Of a stretch of DNA of 64,000 nucleotides, positions 1 through 11,728 are shown piece after piece. A program made the position numbers and the translations under genes. The notes beneath the pieces are model-generated. The model ran no database searches. It worked only from the letters and a program-made list of their open reading frames with translations, and had not been told where the DNA came from. Numbering within the stretch: the first letter of the stretch is position 1; the number at the start of each line of letters is the position of its first letter. The DNA lies in the NCBI GenBank assembly GCA_039654915.1, contig CM077597.1, forward strand, positions 43,312,001 to 43,376,000. The letters run 5' to 3'. Source of the stretch: Aquilaria yunnanensis (Eukaryota > Streptophyta > Magnoliopsida > Malvales > Thymelaeaceae).

Positions 1-484
1 CCAGAGATAATAAATTGGTGAGATCCAAAGAAAAATCCCTCAAACAAATATTAAGTCATTAAATGTGATGCCTTCCAAATGTTGGCACTCATTAAGACTT
101 TGATCAACAGTGGGTGGGTTTGGCAAAGCAAAGCACCTATGTTCATCTTGGTAAGGCATGATGGGATAATAGTGATATCCAAATTGCTAACTTTGGGTCC
201 GACTTAACTAATTCATCCTAACAGGATTAGGGACTTAGAGGCATAGTGTTGGGCTTAAGTTCATGAGATGAGCTTGGACAAGTGTTGTTCACCCAACTAT
301 CCAAGAGTTGCATAAGATGTAATTGGCAAGGAGTTGCCTACCTAAATAACTGTAACTTGAGAGAAAAGCCAAAGCTGACTCAGGTTGTGGTCAAATATGG
401 ATCTTGGCCCATTAGAATACCTTATGCTGAGGTGTTCCGAAATATTGTTGAGGGTTATTATTTTGAGTAAAATAGTGGGAGTAT

Positions 485-510
485 CATTTAATAAACTTTC
501 TTATTAAATG
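485..510. repeat. Short perfect inverted repeat in copia leader (copy 1)
   Basis: Two 10-base arms, CATTTAATAA and TTATTAAATG, are separated by 6 bases, about 50 bp before the gag ATG. The same hairpin occurs at 3043-3068 and 28604-28629. In the minus-strand copy (about 62616-62641) it is mutated. It could fold in the genomic RNA near the gag start; no function is known to me. Confidence 0.6.
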
Positions 511-559
511 AATTAAAATACGTGGCTCTTACGTTGCATGTTTACTGTTGTAGATAACT

Positions 560-1757
560 ATGGCACAAAACACATCGACACTTTTGTTGTGTTCGATCCT
601 TGAGAAGGAAAAATTGAATGGGACCAACTTTCTCAAATGGTACCAAAACTTGAGGATAGTCCTCAAGCAAGAGAGAAAGGCTTATGTCCTAGAGCAGCCC
701 ATTCCGAATAAGCCTGTTGCCACTGCTCCAAGAGCTGAAAGGGATGCTCACAAGAGGCATTCTAATGATGCTTTGGATTTTGCATGCCTCATGCTTATTA
801 CCATGGAATCTAAGCTTCAGAAGCAGCATGAGAACATGGGGGAATTCGATATGATCAAACATCTCAAAATGCTTTTCCATGAGGAAGCTAGGCATGAGAG
901 ATTTGAGTCCTCTAAGGCATTATTTCAGTGCAAGCTGTCTTAGGAAAGTCCCATGGGTCCTCATGTGCTCAAGATGATTGGGTACATTGAGAATCTTGAG
1001 AGTGTGGGTTTTGCTCTTCAGAAAAAGTTGGCTGTTGATGTAGTCTTGCAATCGTTACCTGGAAGCTACAGTCAGTTCGTTAGGAACTATAACATGAACG
1101 ACCTTGACAAATCCTTTCCTGAATTGCTCAACATGTTGAGAACTGCTGAGCAAAACCTTAAGAAGGCTAAGCCCATTTTGATGGTTCAAAAGGGCAAAGG
1201 AAAGGGAAAAGCCAACAAGAAGAAAGATAAAGCGAATGGAAAGTCCAATGCTAATTCTTCTTCAGCTCTACTAAAACCAAAGGGTTGTATGGCAAAGGAA
1301 GGGGAGTGCTTCCATTGTAAGCAACCTGGACAATGGAAGCGCAACTGCAAGCTCTATCTTGAAGAACTTGCTAACGAAAAGGGAAGTAAGACTTCCACTT
1401 CAGGTATTTTTCTAATAGAAGCTAACTTTTTTGCTTCCTCATCTTGGGTGTTGGATACTGGATGTGGATCTCGCATTTGTGTAAATGTGCAGGATCTAAG
1501 TAGAAGTAGAAGATTGGCCCGAGGTGAAGTGGACCTACATGTTGGAAATGGAGCAAGGGTTGCTGCCTTAGTCGTAGGGACTTATGTTCTCAATTTACCT
1601 AGTGGATTAGTTTTAGAAATAGACAACTGCTAGTTTGTGCCTACTATTAGTAGAAATTTGATTTATGTTTCTTGTTTGGACAACAAAGGTTTTTCATTTA
1701 TAATAAAGGACAAATGTTGTTCTATTTATTTGAATAAAAAATTTTATGGCAGTGTTC
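560..1757 (+). pseudogene. copia gag-protease, broken (copy 1)
   Basis: The reading frame starts at the ATG used by all copies of this family (MAQNTSTL). Gag is followed by a CCHC zinc knuckle (CFHCKQPGQWKRNC, with Gln where relatives have the zinc-binding His) and an aspartic protease with VLDTGCGS. Breaks: an in-frame TAG at 941-943, shared with copy 2, and a private TAG at 1631-1633. At 1758 the frame runs into an LTR. Integrase, reverse transcriptase and RNase H are absent from this copy. It would have encoded the capsid and protease part of a copia polyprotein. Confidence 0.9.
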
Positions 1758-1830
1758 TGTTAGTGTTGTGCCTAAAATCCAATCATGAGATGATTGTATT
1801 TTTGCACATTGAGTCATGATATTTTATTTC
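1758..1830 (+). mobile_element. Truncated copia LTR start
   Basis: The first 73 bases of a copia LTR (TGTTAGTGTTGTGCC...) follow directly after the TGTTC that serves as target duplication in copy 2. The sequence then changes to an unrelated stretch. The break marks the right edge of duplicated copy 1. Confidence 0.85.
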
Positions 1831-2069
1831 ATACACACTCTCTCCTTCATTTTTCACTTTCAAGCTCTGTCTCTTATTTTTATTTCATTATTTTGGTGAG
1901 TTGCTATGTTTTTTAGGGCGTAGGACATGCTAAATGGGTAGAGGTGTTACACCTTCACAAAATGGGAAAATTACAGCATAAGGACCTAAACTTATATGCT
2001 TTAATTTTCACCATAGTGCATGATTTGTGAAGTGTAAAGATTTCAATATACACCTTCTTGACCGACCAG
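1831..2069. other. Unassigned spacer at duplication junction
   Basis: About 240 bases, rich in T-runs, with no ORF of note and no similarity that I can see to other parts of the window. From about 2070 the sequence becomes recognisable copia leader. If the duplication is a simple tandem one with a period of 2558 bp, this stretch begins the second unit and should also occur just left of the window. Confidence 0.5.
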
Positions 2070-3042
2070 TGGGACGGTCGTATGTGAAGCACCACATAAA
2101 TAAAAATTGGTTAATCAACTCGTGTTAATTGGCATGCATTTGTTGAATGAGATTGGACATGTTATGCTGATTGGTGGTTGTAGCATGGTGCATGGTTATA
2201 GCCCTTGATTGGTTGTACTTGTAAATACGGCCTGCGAGTCATGCCTTCTCTAGTTACTCTTGTTGTACATTCTCTTCTCACCTTACTCCCCTCGAATGTA
2301 ACTCAAGGTTTCTATTATTGATGTAATGGTACATTATGGGATCATCCAAGGTGGTATGTCCAAGGAGGTGACAACAAAAAGGCAACCAAGAAAGGAGGAG
2401 AAGGAGCTTGTGAAGACCCTTTTCTTTTCTTAGGATTTTATGATTTTCTGATTGGCTTGAGAATATCGCACAGTTTGGGCTATAACCATGTCACGTTTAC
2501 TTTCTTGTAAGCATGAGATGCATGTTTTATATTTGTATGTGATGCATGTATAAGACAACCAGAGATAATAAATTGGTGAGATCCAAAGAAAAATCCCTCA
2601 AACAAATATTATGTCATTAAATGTGATGCCTTCCAAATGTTGGCACTCATTAAGACTTTGATGAACAGTGGGTGGGTTTGGCAAAGCAAAGCACCTATGT
2701 TCATCTTGGTAAGGCATGATGGGATAATAGTGATATCCAAATTGCTAACTTTGGGTCCGACTTAACTAATTCATCCTAACAGGATTAGGGACTTAGAGGC
2801 ATAGTGTTGGGCTTAAGTTCATGAGATGAGCTTGGACAAGTGTTGTTCACCCAACTATCCAAGAGTTGCATAAGATGTAATTGGCAAGGAGTTGCCTACC
2901 TAAATAACTGTAACTTGAGAGAAAAGCCAAAGCTGACTCAGGTTGTGGTCAAATATGGATCTTGGCCCACTAGAATACCTTATGCTGAGGTGTTCCGAAA
3001 TATTGTCGAGGGTTATTATTTTGAGTAAAATAGTGGGAGTAT

Positions 3043-3068
3043 CATTTAATAAACGTTCTTATTAAATG
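3043..3068. repeat. Short perfect inverted repeat in copia leader (copy 2)
   Basis: Same 10-base stem and 6-base loop as at 485-510; one loop base differs between the two copies (ACTTTC versus ACGTTC), the stem none. Confidence 0.6.
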
Positions 3069-3117
3069 AATTAAAATACGTGGCTCTTACATTGCATGTT
3101 TACTGTTGTAGATAACT

Positions 3118-6100
3118 ATGGCACAAAACACATCGACACTTTTGTTGTGTTCGATCCTTGAGAAGGAAAAATTGAATGGGACCAACTTTCTCAAATGGTA
3201 CCAAAACTTGAGGATAGTCCTCAGGCAAGAGAGAAAGGCTTATGTCCTAGAGCAGCCCATTCCGAATAAGCCTGTTGCCACTGCTCCAAGAGCTGAAAGG
3301 GATGCTCACAAGAGGCATTCTAATGATGCTTTGGATTTTGCATGCCTCATGCTTATTACCATGGAATCTAAGCTTCAGAAGCAGCATGAGAACATGGGGG
3401 AATTCGATATGATCAAACATCTCAAAATGCTTTTCCATGAGGAAGCTAGGCATGAGAGATTTGAGTCCTCTAAGGCATTATTTCAGTGCAAGCTGTCTTA
3501 GGAAAGTCCCATGGGTCCTCATGTGCTCAAGATGATTGGGTACATTGAGAATCTTGAGAGTGTGGGTTTTGCTCTTCAGAAAAAGTTGGCTGTTGATGTA
3601 GTCTTGCAATCGTTGCCTGGAAGCTACAGTCAGTTCGTCATGAACTATAACATGAACGACCTTGACAAATCCTTTCCTGAATTGCTCAACATGTTGAGAA
3701 CTGCTGAGCAAAACCTTAAGAAGGCTAAGCCCATTTTGATGGTTCAAAAGGGCAAAGGAAAGGGAAAAGCCAACAAGAAGAAAGATAAAGCGAATGGAAA
3801 GTCCAATGCTAATTCTTCTTCAGCTTTACTAAAACCAAAGGGTTGTATGGCAAAGGAAGGGGAGTGCTTTCATTGTAAGCAACCTGGACACTGGAAGCGC
3901 AACTGCAAGCTCTATCTTGAAGGACTTGCTAAGGAAAAGGGAAGTAAGACTTCCACTTCAGGTATTTTTCTAATAGAAGCTAACTTTTTTGCTTCCTCAT
4001 CTTGGGTGTTGGATACTGGATGTGGATCTGGCATTTGTGTAAACGTGCAGGATCTAAGTAGAAGTAGAAGATTGGCCCGAGGTGAAGTGGACCTACATGT
4101 TGGAAATGGAGCAAGGGTTGCTGCCTTAGTCGTAGGGACTTATGTTCTCAATTTACCTAGTGGATTAGTTTTAGAAATAGACAACTGCTACTTTGTGCCT
4201 ACTATTAGTAGAAATTTGATTTATGTTTCTTGTTTGGACAAGAAAGGTTTTTCATTTATAATAAAGGACAAATGTTGTTCTATTTATTTGAATTAAAACT
4301 TTTATGGAAGTGTTCTATTAGTGTTGTGCCTAAAATCCAATCATGAGATGATTGTATTTTTGCGCATTGAGTCATGATATTTTATTAAGGCATTAATCCA
4401 GCAATTATGTTTGTTTTTTTATTTCTGCGTAACGTAATAAACATAATTGTGACCCTAGAATAATGATATTCTCAAACGTCACTAGTCTAGTATTATTGTG
4501 GAGCGGGTTGCAATAATACATAATGACTAGCATATATGGAGACTAATATGAGATATGTAGTCTACAAATGGGTACAAGTTGGAGAACTTGTGTACTAGAC
4601 CGACTCACCATGAGAACACTACATGGATCGTTATATGAGTGTCATAAGTGATTCTCATAGTGATCATGGTATATGTAGTCCTTCGACCTAAGATCATCAA
4701 GGTTCCCTGCATGTGAGTCACATACGTTGATACTTTCTTTTGTTGCTCGTAACTGAGTGAACTTGAAGGAGGTCATTGGGTATGCCACATATCATGCGGA
4801 GGGATTTGTATGATCAAGATGGGATTTTTCCCTCCTATGTAACGGAGTGATATCTTCGGGCCCCTTGATACAGTGAGACTTAGAAAATGCATGGCCATGC
4901 TCAGATGAGTTGATATACGATATCAATGTCATCAGTTTAAGTTGGTCTACTCAGTGATCAAGAAACAAAAGATTGGCCTATACGAGAGTGACACATTCCA
5001 TGTCTCGTGCTTAGTCTTGATATCTTGGACAAAGGGACAATGGCATATATCGGTAATGATCATAAAGGTTTAGTCGAATCACCGACAATCTTGTCACTTG
5101 GGAAGCAATGATGTGTTGCTAGACACTGCTCATTGCTTATGATCATAAATGCGATTTATGATCATTGCCAACGTGGTAGGAGCCTATTGGGTCACACATA
5201 GAGAGCTGTTTGGATCATTAGAGTGCATGGGCTAATTATTTGGGTTATGGTTTCACTTTAATTTCATATTAATAATGGGCCCAAGAGTTAAGCCATTATT
5301 AATCCCAAAATTAAAGCCCAATTGGATTAAGGTTTTGAAACCCATTAGGCCTAAAAGTTGAGTCTCACTATAAATACAACTTTTAGTGAGAAATTCGAGC
5401 TTTTTGCCATAGCCCCCCAAAAGGACAGCCGCACTCTTCTCATGCAATTCCTTGGAGGACGCAAGCCAGCACTATGAGCGCAAGAGAAACGCAGCTGTCG
5501 AGACGTGGTGGAAGCGTGGTGATCCTGAGAGGCTCGTGTGGATACCATAGAGAGCTTGAACACGTCAACTATTCCAATGTTGTGATTCGACTCTACAGTT
5601 GAGTGAGAGATCTCAACCAAAAATTAGGTATGAAAATTTTTGAACACCCAGTTTACCCTGTTTCACTTGGATCCTGAAGGGTTTTGGTTAAATTCTACTG
5701 CGCTGTTTGGCTCCCAAAACCCAACATGTTCAACTTAGCAGTGGGTTGAATGTTCAAGACCTCGAAGATCTAATCTATACTGTGAATACCAAGAAGGTCA
5801 AATTAAATGATTCGAACCTGACCTATCTTTGGCACTGTCGCTTGGGCCATATAAGTGAGACCTACATATCTAAGATCCATAAGAATGGACTCTTGGACTC
5901 ATTTGATTTTGAATCATATGAGACATGTGAGTCATATTTGTTGGGTAAGACGACCAAAGCCCCATTCACAGGGCAAAGTGAAAAGGCTAATGACTTACTA
6001 GGACTCATACATAGTGGTATAAGTGGCCCCATGTCTACACAGGCTAGAGGAGGTTTTCAATACTTCATTATTTTCACTGATGACTTTAGCAGATATGGCT

Positions 6101-8456
6101 ATGTGTATCTCATGAGACACAAGTCAGAATCCTTTGAAAAGTTCAAAAAATTCAAGAATGAAGTAGAGAATCAACTCAGGAAGAGTATCAAAGTGCTTCA
6201 ATCAGATCGAGGTGGAGAGTAGTTGGATCGAGAATTCCTTGACTATCTGAAGGAGTGTGGTATAGTATCATAACTTACTCCACCAGGTACACCTTAATGG
6301 AATGGTGTATCTGAAAGGAGAAATCAAACTCTATTAGACATGGTTCGCTTTATGATGAGTCAAGCTGACCTTCCAAACTCCTTTTGGGAACATGCTCTAG
6401 GGACAGCCGCTTTTACACTAAACCGAGTTCCATCTAAATCGGTTCAAAAGACACCGTATGAGATATGGAGTGGAAGGCATCCCAATTTGTCTTTTATGAA
6501 GATTTGGGGCTGTGAAACTTATGTGAAACGTCAATCCTCTGACAAACTAGGGCCCAAATCAGAAAAATGCCTTTTTGTTGGGTATCCCAAAGAAACAAAG
6601 GGTTACTATTTCTACAATCCTTCTGAGCAAAAAGTGTTTGTTGCTTGAACTGGTGTCTTCTTAGAAAAAGAGTTTATCTTTAAAGGAACTAGTAAGAGGA
6701 AAGTAGAACTTTAAGAAATTCAAGACCAACAAGGAGACATCGAACTTGAAATGGAACCTGAATAGACACCGCAAGATGTTATGGCTCAAGAGTCTGTTCC
6801 TGTAGCACAGAGCCCACATAGGTCTAGTAGGATTTAGTGTGAGCCGGAGAAATATGAATTTCTCGTGACTCACATTGGTGATGTGATACTCATGGATCAG
6901 GATGAGCCCACAGCCTACCAACAAGCTATGTCAGGGCCTGACTCTGAAAAGTGGATAGTGGCCATGAAATCTGAGATGGAATCCATGTATGAAAACCAAG
7001 TATGTACTTTGGTTGACCCACAAAAAGGTGAAACCCATAGGGTGCAAATGGGTTTTGAAGAAGAAAACTGACATGGATGGTAATGTGATTACCTTTAAAG
7101 GGCGACTGGTTGCAAAAGGTTTCAAGCAAATTCATGGTATTGACTATGATGAAACTTTTTCACCTACACACTATGATTATGAGATATGGCAAACGGATGC
7201 CAAAACTACATTCCTAAATGGAAAGCTACTAGAGTATGTGTACATGACACAACCTGTTGGTTTTGTCACTCCTGAGAATGCCAATAAAGTGTGCAAGTTG
7301 CAGAGGTCTATTTATGGACTAAAGCAAGCTTCTCGAAGTTGGAATCTTCATTTTGATGAAGCAATCAAAGAGTTTGGTGTTATAAAAAAGGAACATGAAC
7401 CTTGTGTCTACAAGAAGGTTTGTAGGAGCGTTATTGTCTTCTTGGTGTTGTATGTAGATGACATACTACTCATCGGGAATGACATTCTTGAGCAACAATT
7501 TGTGAAGACTTGGCTAGGGAAATGTTTTTCTATGAAGGACTTGGGTGAAGTAGCCTATGTGTTAAGCATTAGGATCTATAGAGATAGATCTAGAAAGCTT
7601 CTTGGCTTAAGTCAAAATACATACATTGACAAGGTGCTAAAGAGGTTTAGCTTGCAAGATTCCAAGAAAGGATTCTTGCCCATGTCACATGGTATAACTC
7701 TTTCTTGATCTCAGTGTTCGAGTACACCCGAGGAAAGAGAGCACATGAGTAAGATCCCACATGCCCCAGCAATTGGATCTACCATGTATGCCATGATATG
7801 TACTTGTCCCGATGTCTCATATACCTTGAGCATGATGAGTAGGTACCAATTGAACCCCTGTGAGAGTCACTGGATAGCTGTTAAGAACATCGTTAAGTAC
7901 TTACAAAGGACTAAGGATGCATTCTTGGTCTTTGGAGGTGAAGATGAGCTCATGGTAAGGGGTTACACTGATGCAAGCTTCCAATCCGATAAGGATGATT
8001 TTAGATCGCAATCTGGTTATGTGTTTTGTATTGGTGATGGTGCTGTAAGCTGGAAGAGTTCAAAGCAAGAGACAGTAGCTGACTCTATAACAGAATTTGA
8101 GTACATTGCCGCCTTTGATGCTGCGAAGGAGGCAGTTTTGGATCAAGAAGTTCATCACTGAACTTGGAATGCTTCCAAGCATTGCCGACCCGATAGAGCT
8201 CTATTGTGACAACAATGGAGCAATCGCACAGGATAAGGAACCTCGATCTCACCAGCGATCCAAACACATACTCTGACGCTATCATCTCATCAGGGAGATT
8301 ATTGAGAGGGGTGATGTAAGGATATGCAGGACTTTGACAAATAGCAACACTGCTGATCCACTGACAAAGCCCCATACGTAGCAGAAGCATGATACCCATT
8401 CTAGGTCCATTGGCATTAGATACATGGATGATTCGCTTTTAGTGCAAGTGGGAGAT
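3118..8456 (+). pseudogene. copia gag-pol polyprotein, broken and interrupted (copy 2)
   Basis: Gag starts at 3118 with a TAG at 3499-3501. The zinc knuckle is intact here (CFHCKQPGHWKRNC). Protease VLDTGCGSG follows, then TAA at 4294-4296 and the solo LTR at 4316-5726. After it come the integrase (LWHCRLGH; TAG at 6220-6222 and two more stops before 6300), a TGA at 6646-6648, a frameshift near 7030 and the reverse transcriptase (LYVDDILLIGND). Relative to the copy at 28679, 14 residues (42 bp) are missing near 7165. A TGA at 7706-7708 and a 1-bp insertion near 8135 damage RNase H. Solo LTR plus one TSD is 1416 bp, a multiple of three, so the frame is the same on both sides. Confidence 0.9.
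4316..5726 (+). mobile_element. Solo copia LTR inside copia integrase region
   Basis: A complete 1411-bp LTR of the same family, beginning TATTAGTG (family start TGTTAGTG, one change) and ending CCCAACA. It is flanked by a perfect 5-bp direct repeat, TGTTC, at 4311-4315 and 5727-5731. The host coding sequence resumes right after it. The LTR carries a TATA-like TATAAATA at 5369-5376. A solo LTR normally arises when the two LTRs of an inserted element recombine and delete the interior. Confidence 0.93.
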
Positions 8457-9873
8457 TGTTAGTGTTGTGCCCAAAAGCCAATCTTGAGATGATTGTATTT
8501 TTTGCACATTGAGTTATGATATTTTATTAAGGCATTAATCCAGTAATTATATTTGTTGTTTTGTTTCTGCGTAACGTAATAAACATAATCACAATCCTAG
8601 AATAATGATATTCTCAAATGTCCCTGGTCTAGTATTATTGTGGAGCGGGTTGTAATAATACATAACGACTAGCATATCTGGAGATTAATATGAGATATGT
8701 AGTCTACATATGGGTACAAGTTGGAGAACTTCTGTACTGGACCGACCCACCATGAGAGCACTACATGGATCGTTATATGAGTGTCATAAGTGATTCTCAT
8801 AGTGATCATGGTATATGTAGTCCTTCGACCTAAGATCATCAAGGTTCCTTACATGTGAGCCACATACTTTGATACTTTCCTTTGTTGCTCGTAATTGAGT
8901 GAACTTGAAGGAGGTCATTGGGTATGTCACATATCATGCGGAGGGATTTGTATGATCAAGATGGGATTTGTCCCTCCTATGTAACGGGAGTGATATCTTC
9001 GGGCCCCTTGATAGAGTAAGACTTAGAAAAATGCATGGCCATGCTCGGATGAGTTGACATACAATATCAATGTCATCAGTTTAGGTTGGTCTACTCGGCA
9101 ATCAAGAAACCAAAGATTGGGCTATACGAGAGTGACACATTCCATGTATCGTGCTTAGTCTGGATATCTTGGACAAAGGGACAATGGCATATATCAGTGA
9201 TGATCATAAAGGTTTAGTCGAATCATCGACAATCTTGTCACTTGGGTAGCAATGATGTGTTGCTAGACACCGCTCATTGCTTATGATCATAAATGTGATT
9301 TATGATCATTGCCATCGTGGTAAGAGCCTATTGGGTCGCACACATAGAGCTATTTGGATCATTAGAGTGCATAGGCTAATTATTAGGGTTATGGTTTCAC
9401 TTTAATTTCATATTAATAATGGGCCAAAAAGTTGAGCCATTATTAAGCCCGAAATTAAAGCCTAATTGGATTAGGGCTTTGAAACCCATTAGGCCTGGAA
9501 GTTGAGTTTCACTATAAATACAACTTTTAGTGAGAAATTTGCAGGTCTCCTTGCCCTAGCCTCCCAAAAGGACAGCCACACTCTTCTCTTGCAATTCCTT
9601 GGAGGACACAAGCTGGCACTGCGAGCGCAAGAGAAACGCATCTGCCGGGACATGGTGGAAGCGTGGTGATCCCGAGAGGCTCATGTGGATACCATAGAGG
9701 GCCTAAACACATCAACTGTTCAGGTTTTGTGATTCGACTCTACAGTTGAGTGAGAGATCTCAACCAAAAATTTGGTATGAAAATTTTTGAACACCCGGTT
9801 TACCCCATTTCACTTGGATCCTGGAGGATTTCGGTTAAATTCCGCTGCACTCTTTGGCTCCCGAAACTCAACA
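8457..9873 (+). mobile_element. 3' LTR of copia copy 2
   Basis: A 1417-bp LTR beginning TGTTAGTG directly after the purine-rich AGTGCAAGTGGGAGAT and ending CTCAACA. TATAAATA lies at 9513-9520. It marks the end of the damaged copia element; the next base starts an unrelated gypsy remnant. Confidence 0.92.
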
Positions 9874-11728
9874 GTAACACCATGCATTTCATACACTAAT
9901 TCATTAAAACTCACTAATCCATGCACTTTCACCATTATCCAATGTGATTTCTCGTTCAGCACAATCAACTCCTATGTTATGCATAGCAAGCCAATTCATA
10001 CCTAGCATTAAATTATACTTACGAATGTCCAACACTAGTACATTAGTCATAACCATAGCCTTTCCTACTACTAGCTCACAATCTTTAGCTAGGTCATTAG
10101 TGAAAAAACCTTGACTACCTGCTATTTTGACTAAGGATATTCTAGGCATGATTTCAGTAGGCATTTTCATGGTATCAACAAATTTTCTGGCCACTATAGA
10201 CATAGATGCACTAGTATAAAATAGAACATTAACAGGCATACCGTTAAGGTAAATGTTACCTCTTAGTGCTCCTTCATACTGTGATGTCTCTGGCCTCTCC
10301 ACTTGGAAGACTTTACCAGCTCTCCACACGGGAGGCCGAGGCACTAGAGGAACTAGCTCGTGCTGTCCCTCCATAGGTGCACCGCTTCTAGGTCCTGCCC
10401 CAATGGACCTTATTGGACCTTGCTCTTCTGGCCTCCTTTGAGCTTGTGTTTAGTCTTTGATCCAATGATCCTTGGATCCACATCTTAGACATGCTTGGGT
10501 GTCAAAATAGCAAGGTTTCTTTCCATGAAACTTTTTGCACTTAAGGCACCTTAGGCTAGGGGACTTCCCCTTCACCTTGCCCTTACCACCAAAATGGGAA
10601 CTCCTAATAATTCCCTTGCCATGTGGTGGCTTTTTCTGCTTGCCTCCTACTGGGCTACTTTCCCTTGATCCACTAAGAAAGTACCTAGTCTCATACTCCT
10701 CTTGCTCTCCTAGTAGAGCTTTTTACACTACTTCATAGTATGTGATTGCTCCAAAAGGTCTTACCACCTTTTTGATGTCTGACCTTAGGCCTCTGACAAG
10801 TCTTTTGGCCTTTAGCTTCTCCAATCCATGATATTGAGGAGCAAACCTCACCAACTGATTGAATTTGTTCTCATATTCGAGGACACTAAGGTTGTCATGC
10901 TTTAGAACATTAAATTCAACTTGCTTTATATCCTTGATGGCATCACTAATTTACTGCTGCTGAAATAGCTTGGTGAACTTTGGCCAAGTCATTTCCATGT
11001 CTTCTCTTGGTCTTTTTCCACTTTGGACAGCATATCTATCTCTAGTGCTCCTCCACCATATCTCTACACTGCCTACCAGATTGTAGGTAGCCAGTGACAT
11101 TTTCTTAGTGGAGCTGAGTAGCATTCTCTCAAACAGTTTTTCAATGAAGATTAACAACTCCTCAGCTTTCTCTGGCGCAACTCTTCAATCAAATGTTGGA
11201 GGTCTTAGGAGTTGGAATTTCTCTAATAGTCTAACTTCATCTAGGTCTTTTGGATCCTCTCATCTATGTCTCCTAGATCTATGAGAGGCCTCTGTATGCT
11301 GATGCTCTACGATCTCTCTGCCTTCTCCTAGATCTTCTTTCATGGCCTTCCTTAATCTCATTCCTAGTGGAGGAATGGTCATAGACCTTAGTATTCTCGC
11401 TCTTGGATTTTTAATATCTTCACCTTCCTCCTCAATGGTCTCATCATTTCTATCTTTTATGCTTCCAAAAGGAACATCTTAAGATGTGTTCCTACTATCC
11501 TTTTCTAGTTGTTACTATGCATCCTAAACTACTTTTGTTGGAGTTGCTTGGACTCCTTGATGTTGTTCTTGAATCAGCCTTACGAAGTTTTCATTGATTA
11601 GAGGTAAGTTCCTCTAAAGCTCTAACCAAACCTGAGGCACTTCAGGGTTTGGTACCCCCTGTTGCCCTTGATTCCTTCTATTCTGTTCATTTCTTTATTG
11701 CCTAGAATTAGTAGGGGGCCTTCGTGGT
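9874..11728 (-). pseudogene. Ty3/gypsy gag-protease remnant
   Basis: Reading on the minus strand from about 11728 downwards: a Gly/Asn/Gln-rich N-terminus; a gag domain (WWRSTRD and LERM-type segments near 11157-10951, ending in TAG, then continuing with VEFNVL, YENKF and VRGLR); two zinc-knuckle-like motifs at about 10555-10455, CLKCKKFHGKKPC and CLRCGSKDHW, the second running into a stop; then an aspartic protease at 10374-9904. The protease active site reads VLFYTSAS, with codon TAT at 10218-10216 in place of the catalytic Asp, while the later LMLGMNWL motif is kept. The reverse transcriptase part is missing, cut by the copia LTR at 9873. The type suggests a chromovirus-like gypsy element, but the lineage is not certain. 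Confidence 0.8.

Larger units (their letters stand above)
1..1830 (+). mobile_element. Ty1/copia fragment, tandem copy 1
   Basis: This is a partial copia element: part of the untranslated leader, gag, protease and the start of the integrase region, then the first 73 bp of an LTR of the same family, ending abruptly at about 1830. It matches 2559-4388 at a constant offset of 2558 bp with no indel and about 25 substitutions counted by eye (about 1.4%). Both copies share a stop codon in gag and an LTR inserted at the same base, so the duplication came after both events. The left part lies outside the window. I infer a segmental tandem duplication, not two separate insertions. Confidence 0.9.
2070..9873 (+). 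mobile_element. Ty1/copia element, tandem copy 2, lacking its 5' LTR
   Basis: Order of parts: leader (2070-3117), gag, protease, start of integrase, a foreign solo LTR (4316-5726), rest of integrase, reverse transcriptase, RNase H, then the element's own 3' LTR (8457-9873) after the purine-rich tract at 8443-8456. The 5' LTR is missing. The domain order protease-integrase-RT-RNase H is the Ty1/copia order. Coding is badly damaged. It ends next to a minus-strand gypsy remnant at 9874; no target duplication can be tested because the 5' end is lost. Confidence 0.92.

Noticed and set aside
282..470. 62-codon ORF in the copia leader (also 2840-3028)
   Set aside because: The equivalent segment of the forward copy near 28400-28590 has a stop and changes, so it is not a conserved leader gene.
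1827..9890. Shared ATTTCATACAC at 1827 and 9885 as a possible target-site or junction link
   Set aside because: An 11-base match in AT-rich DNA with differing surroundings is likely chance.
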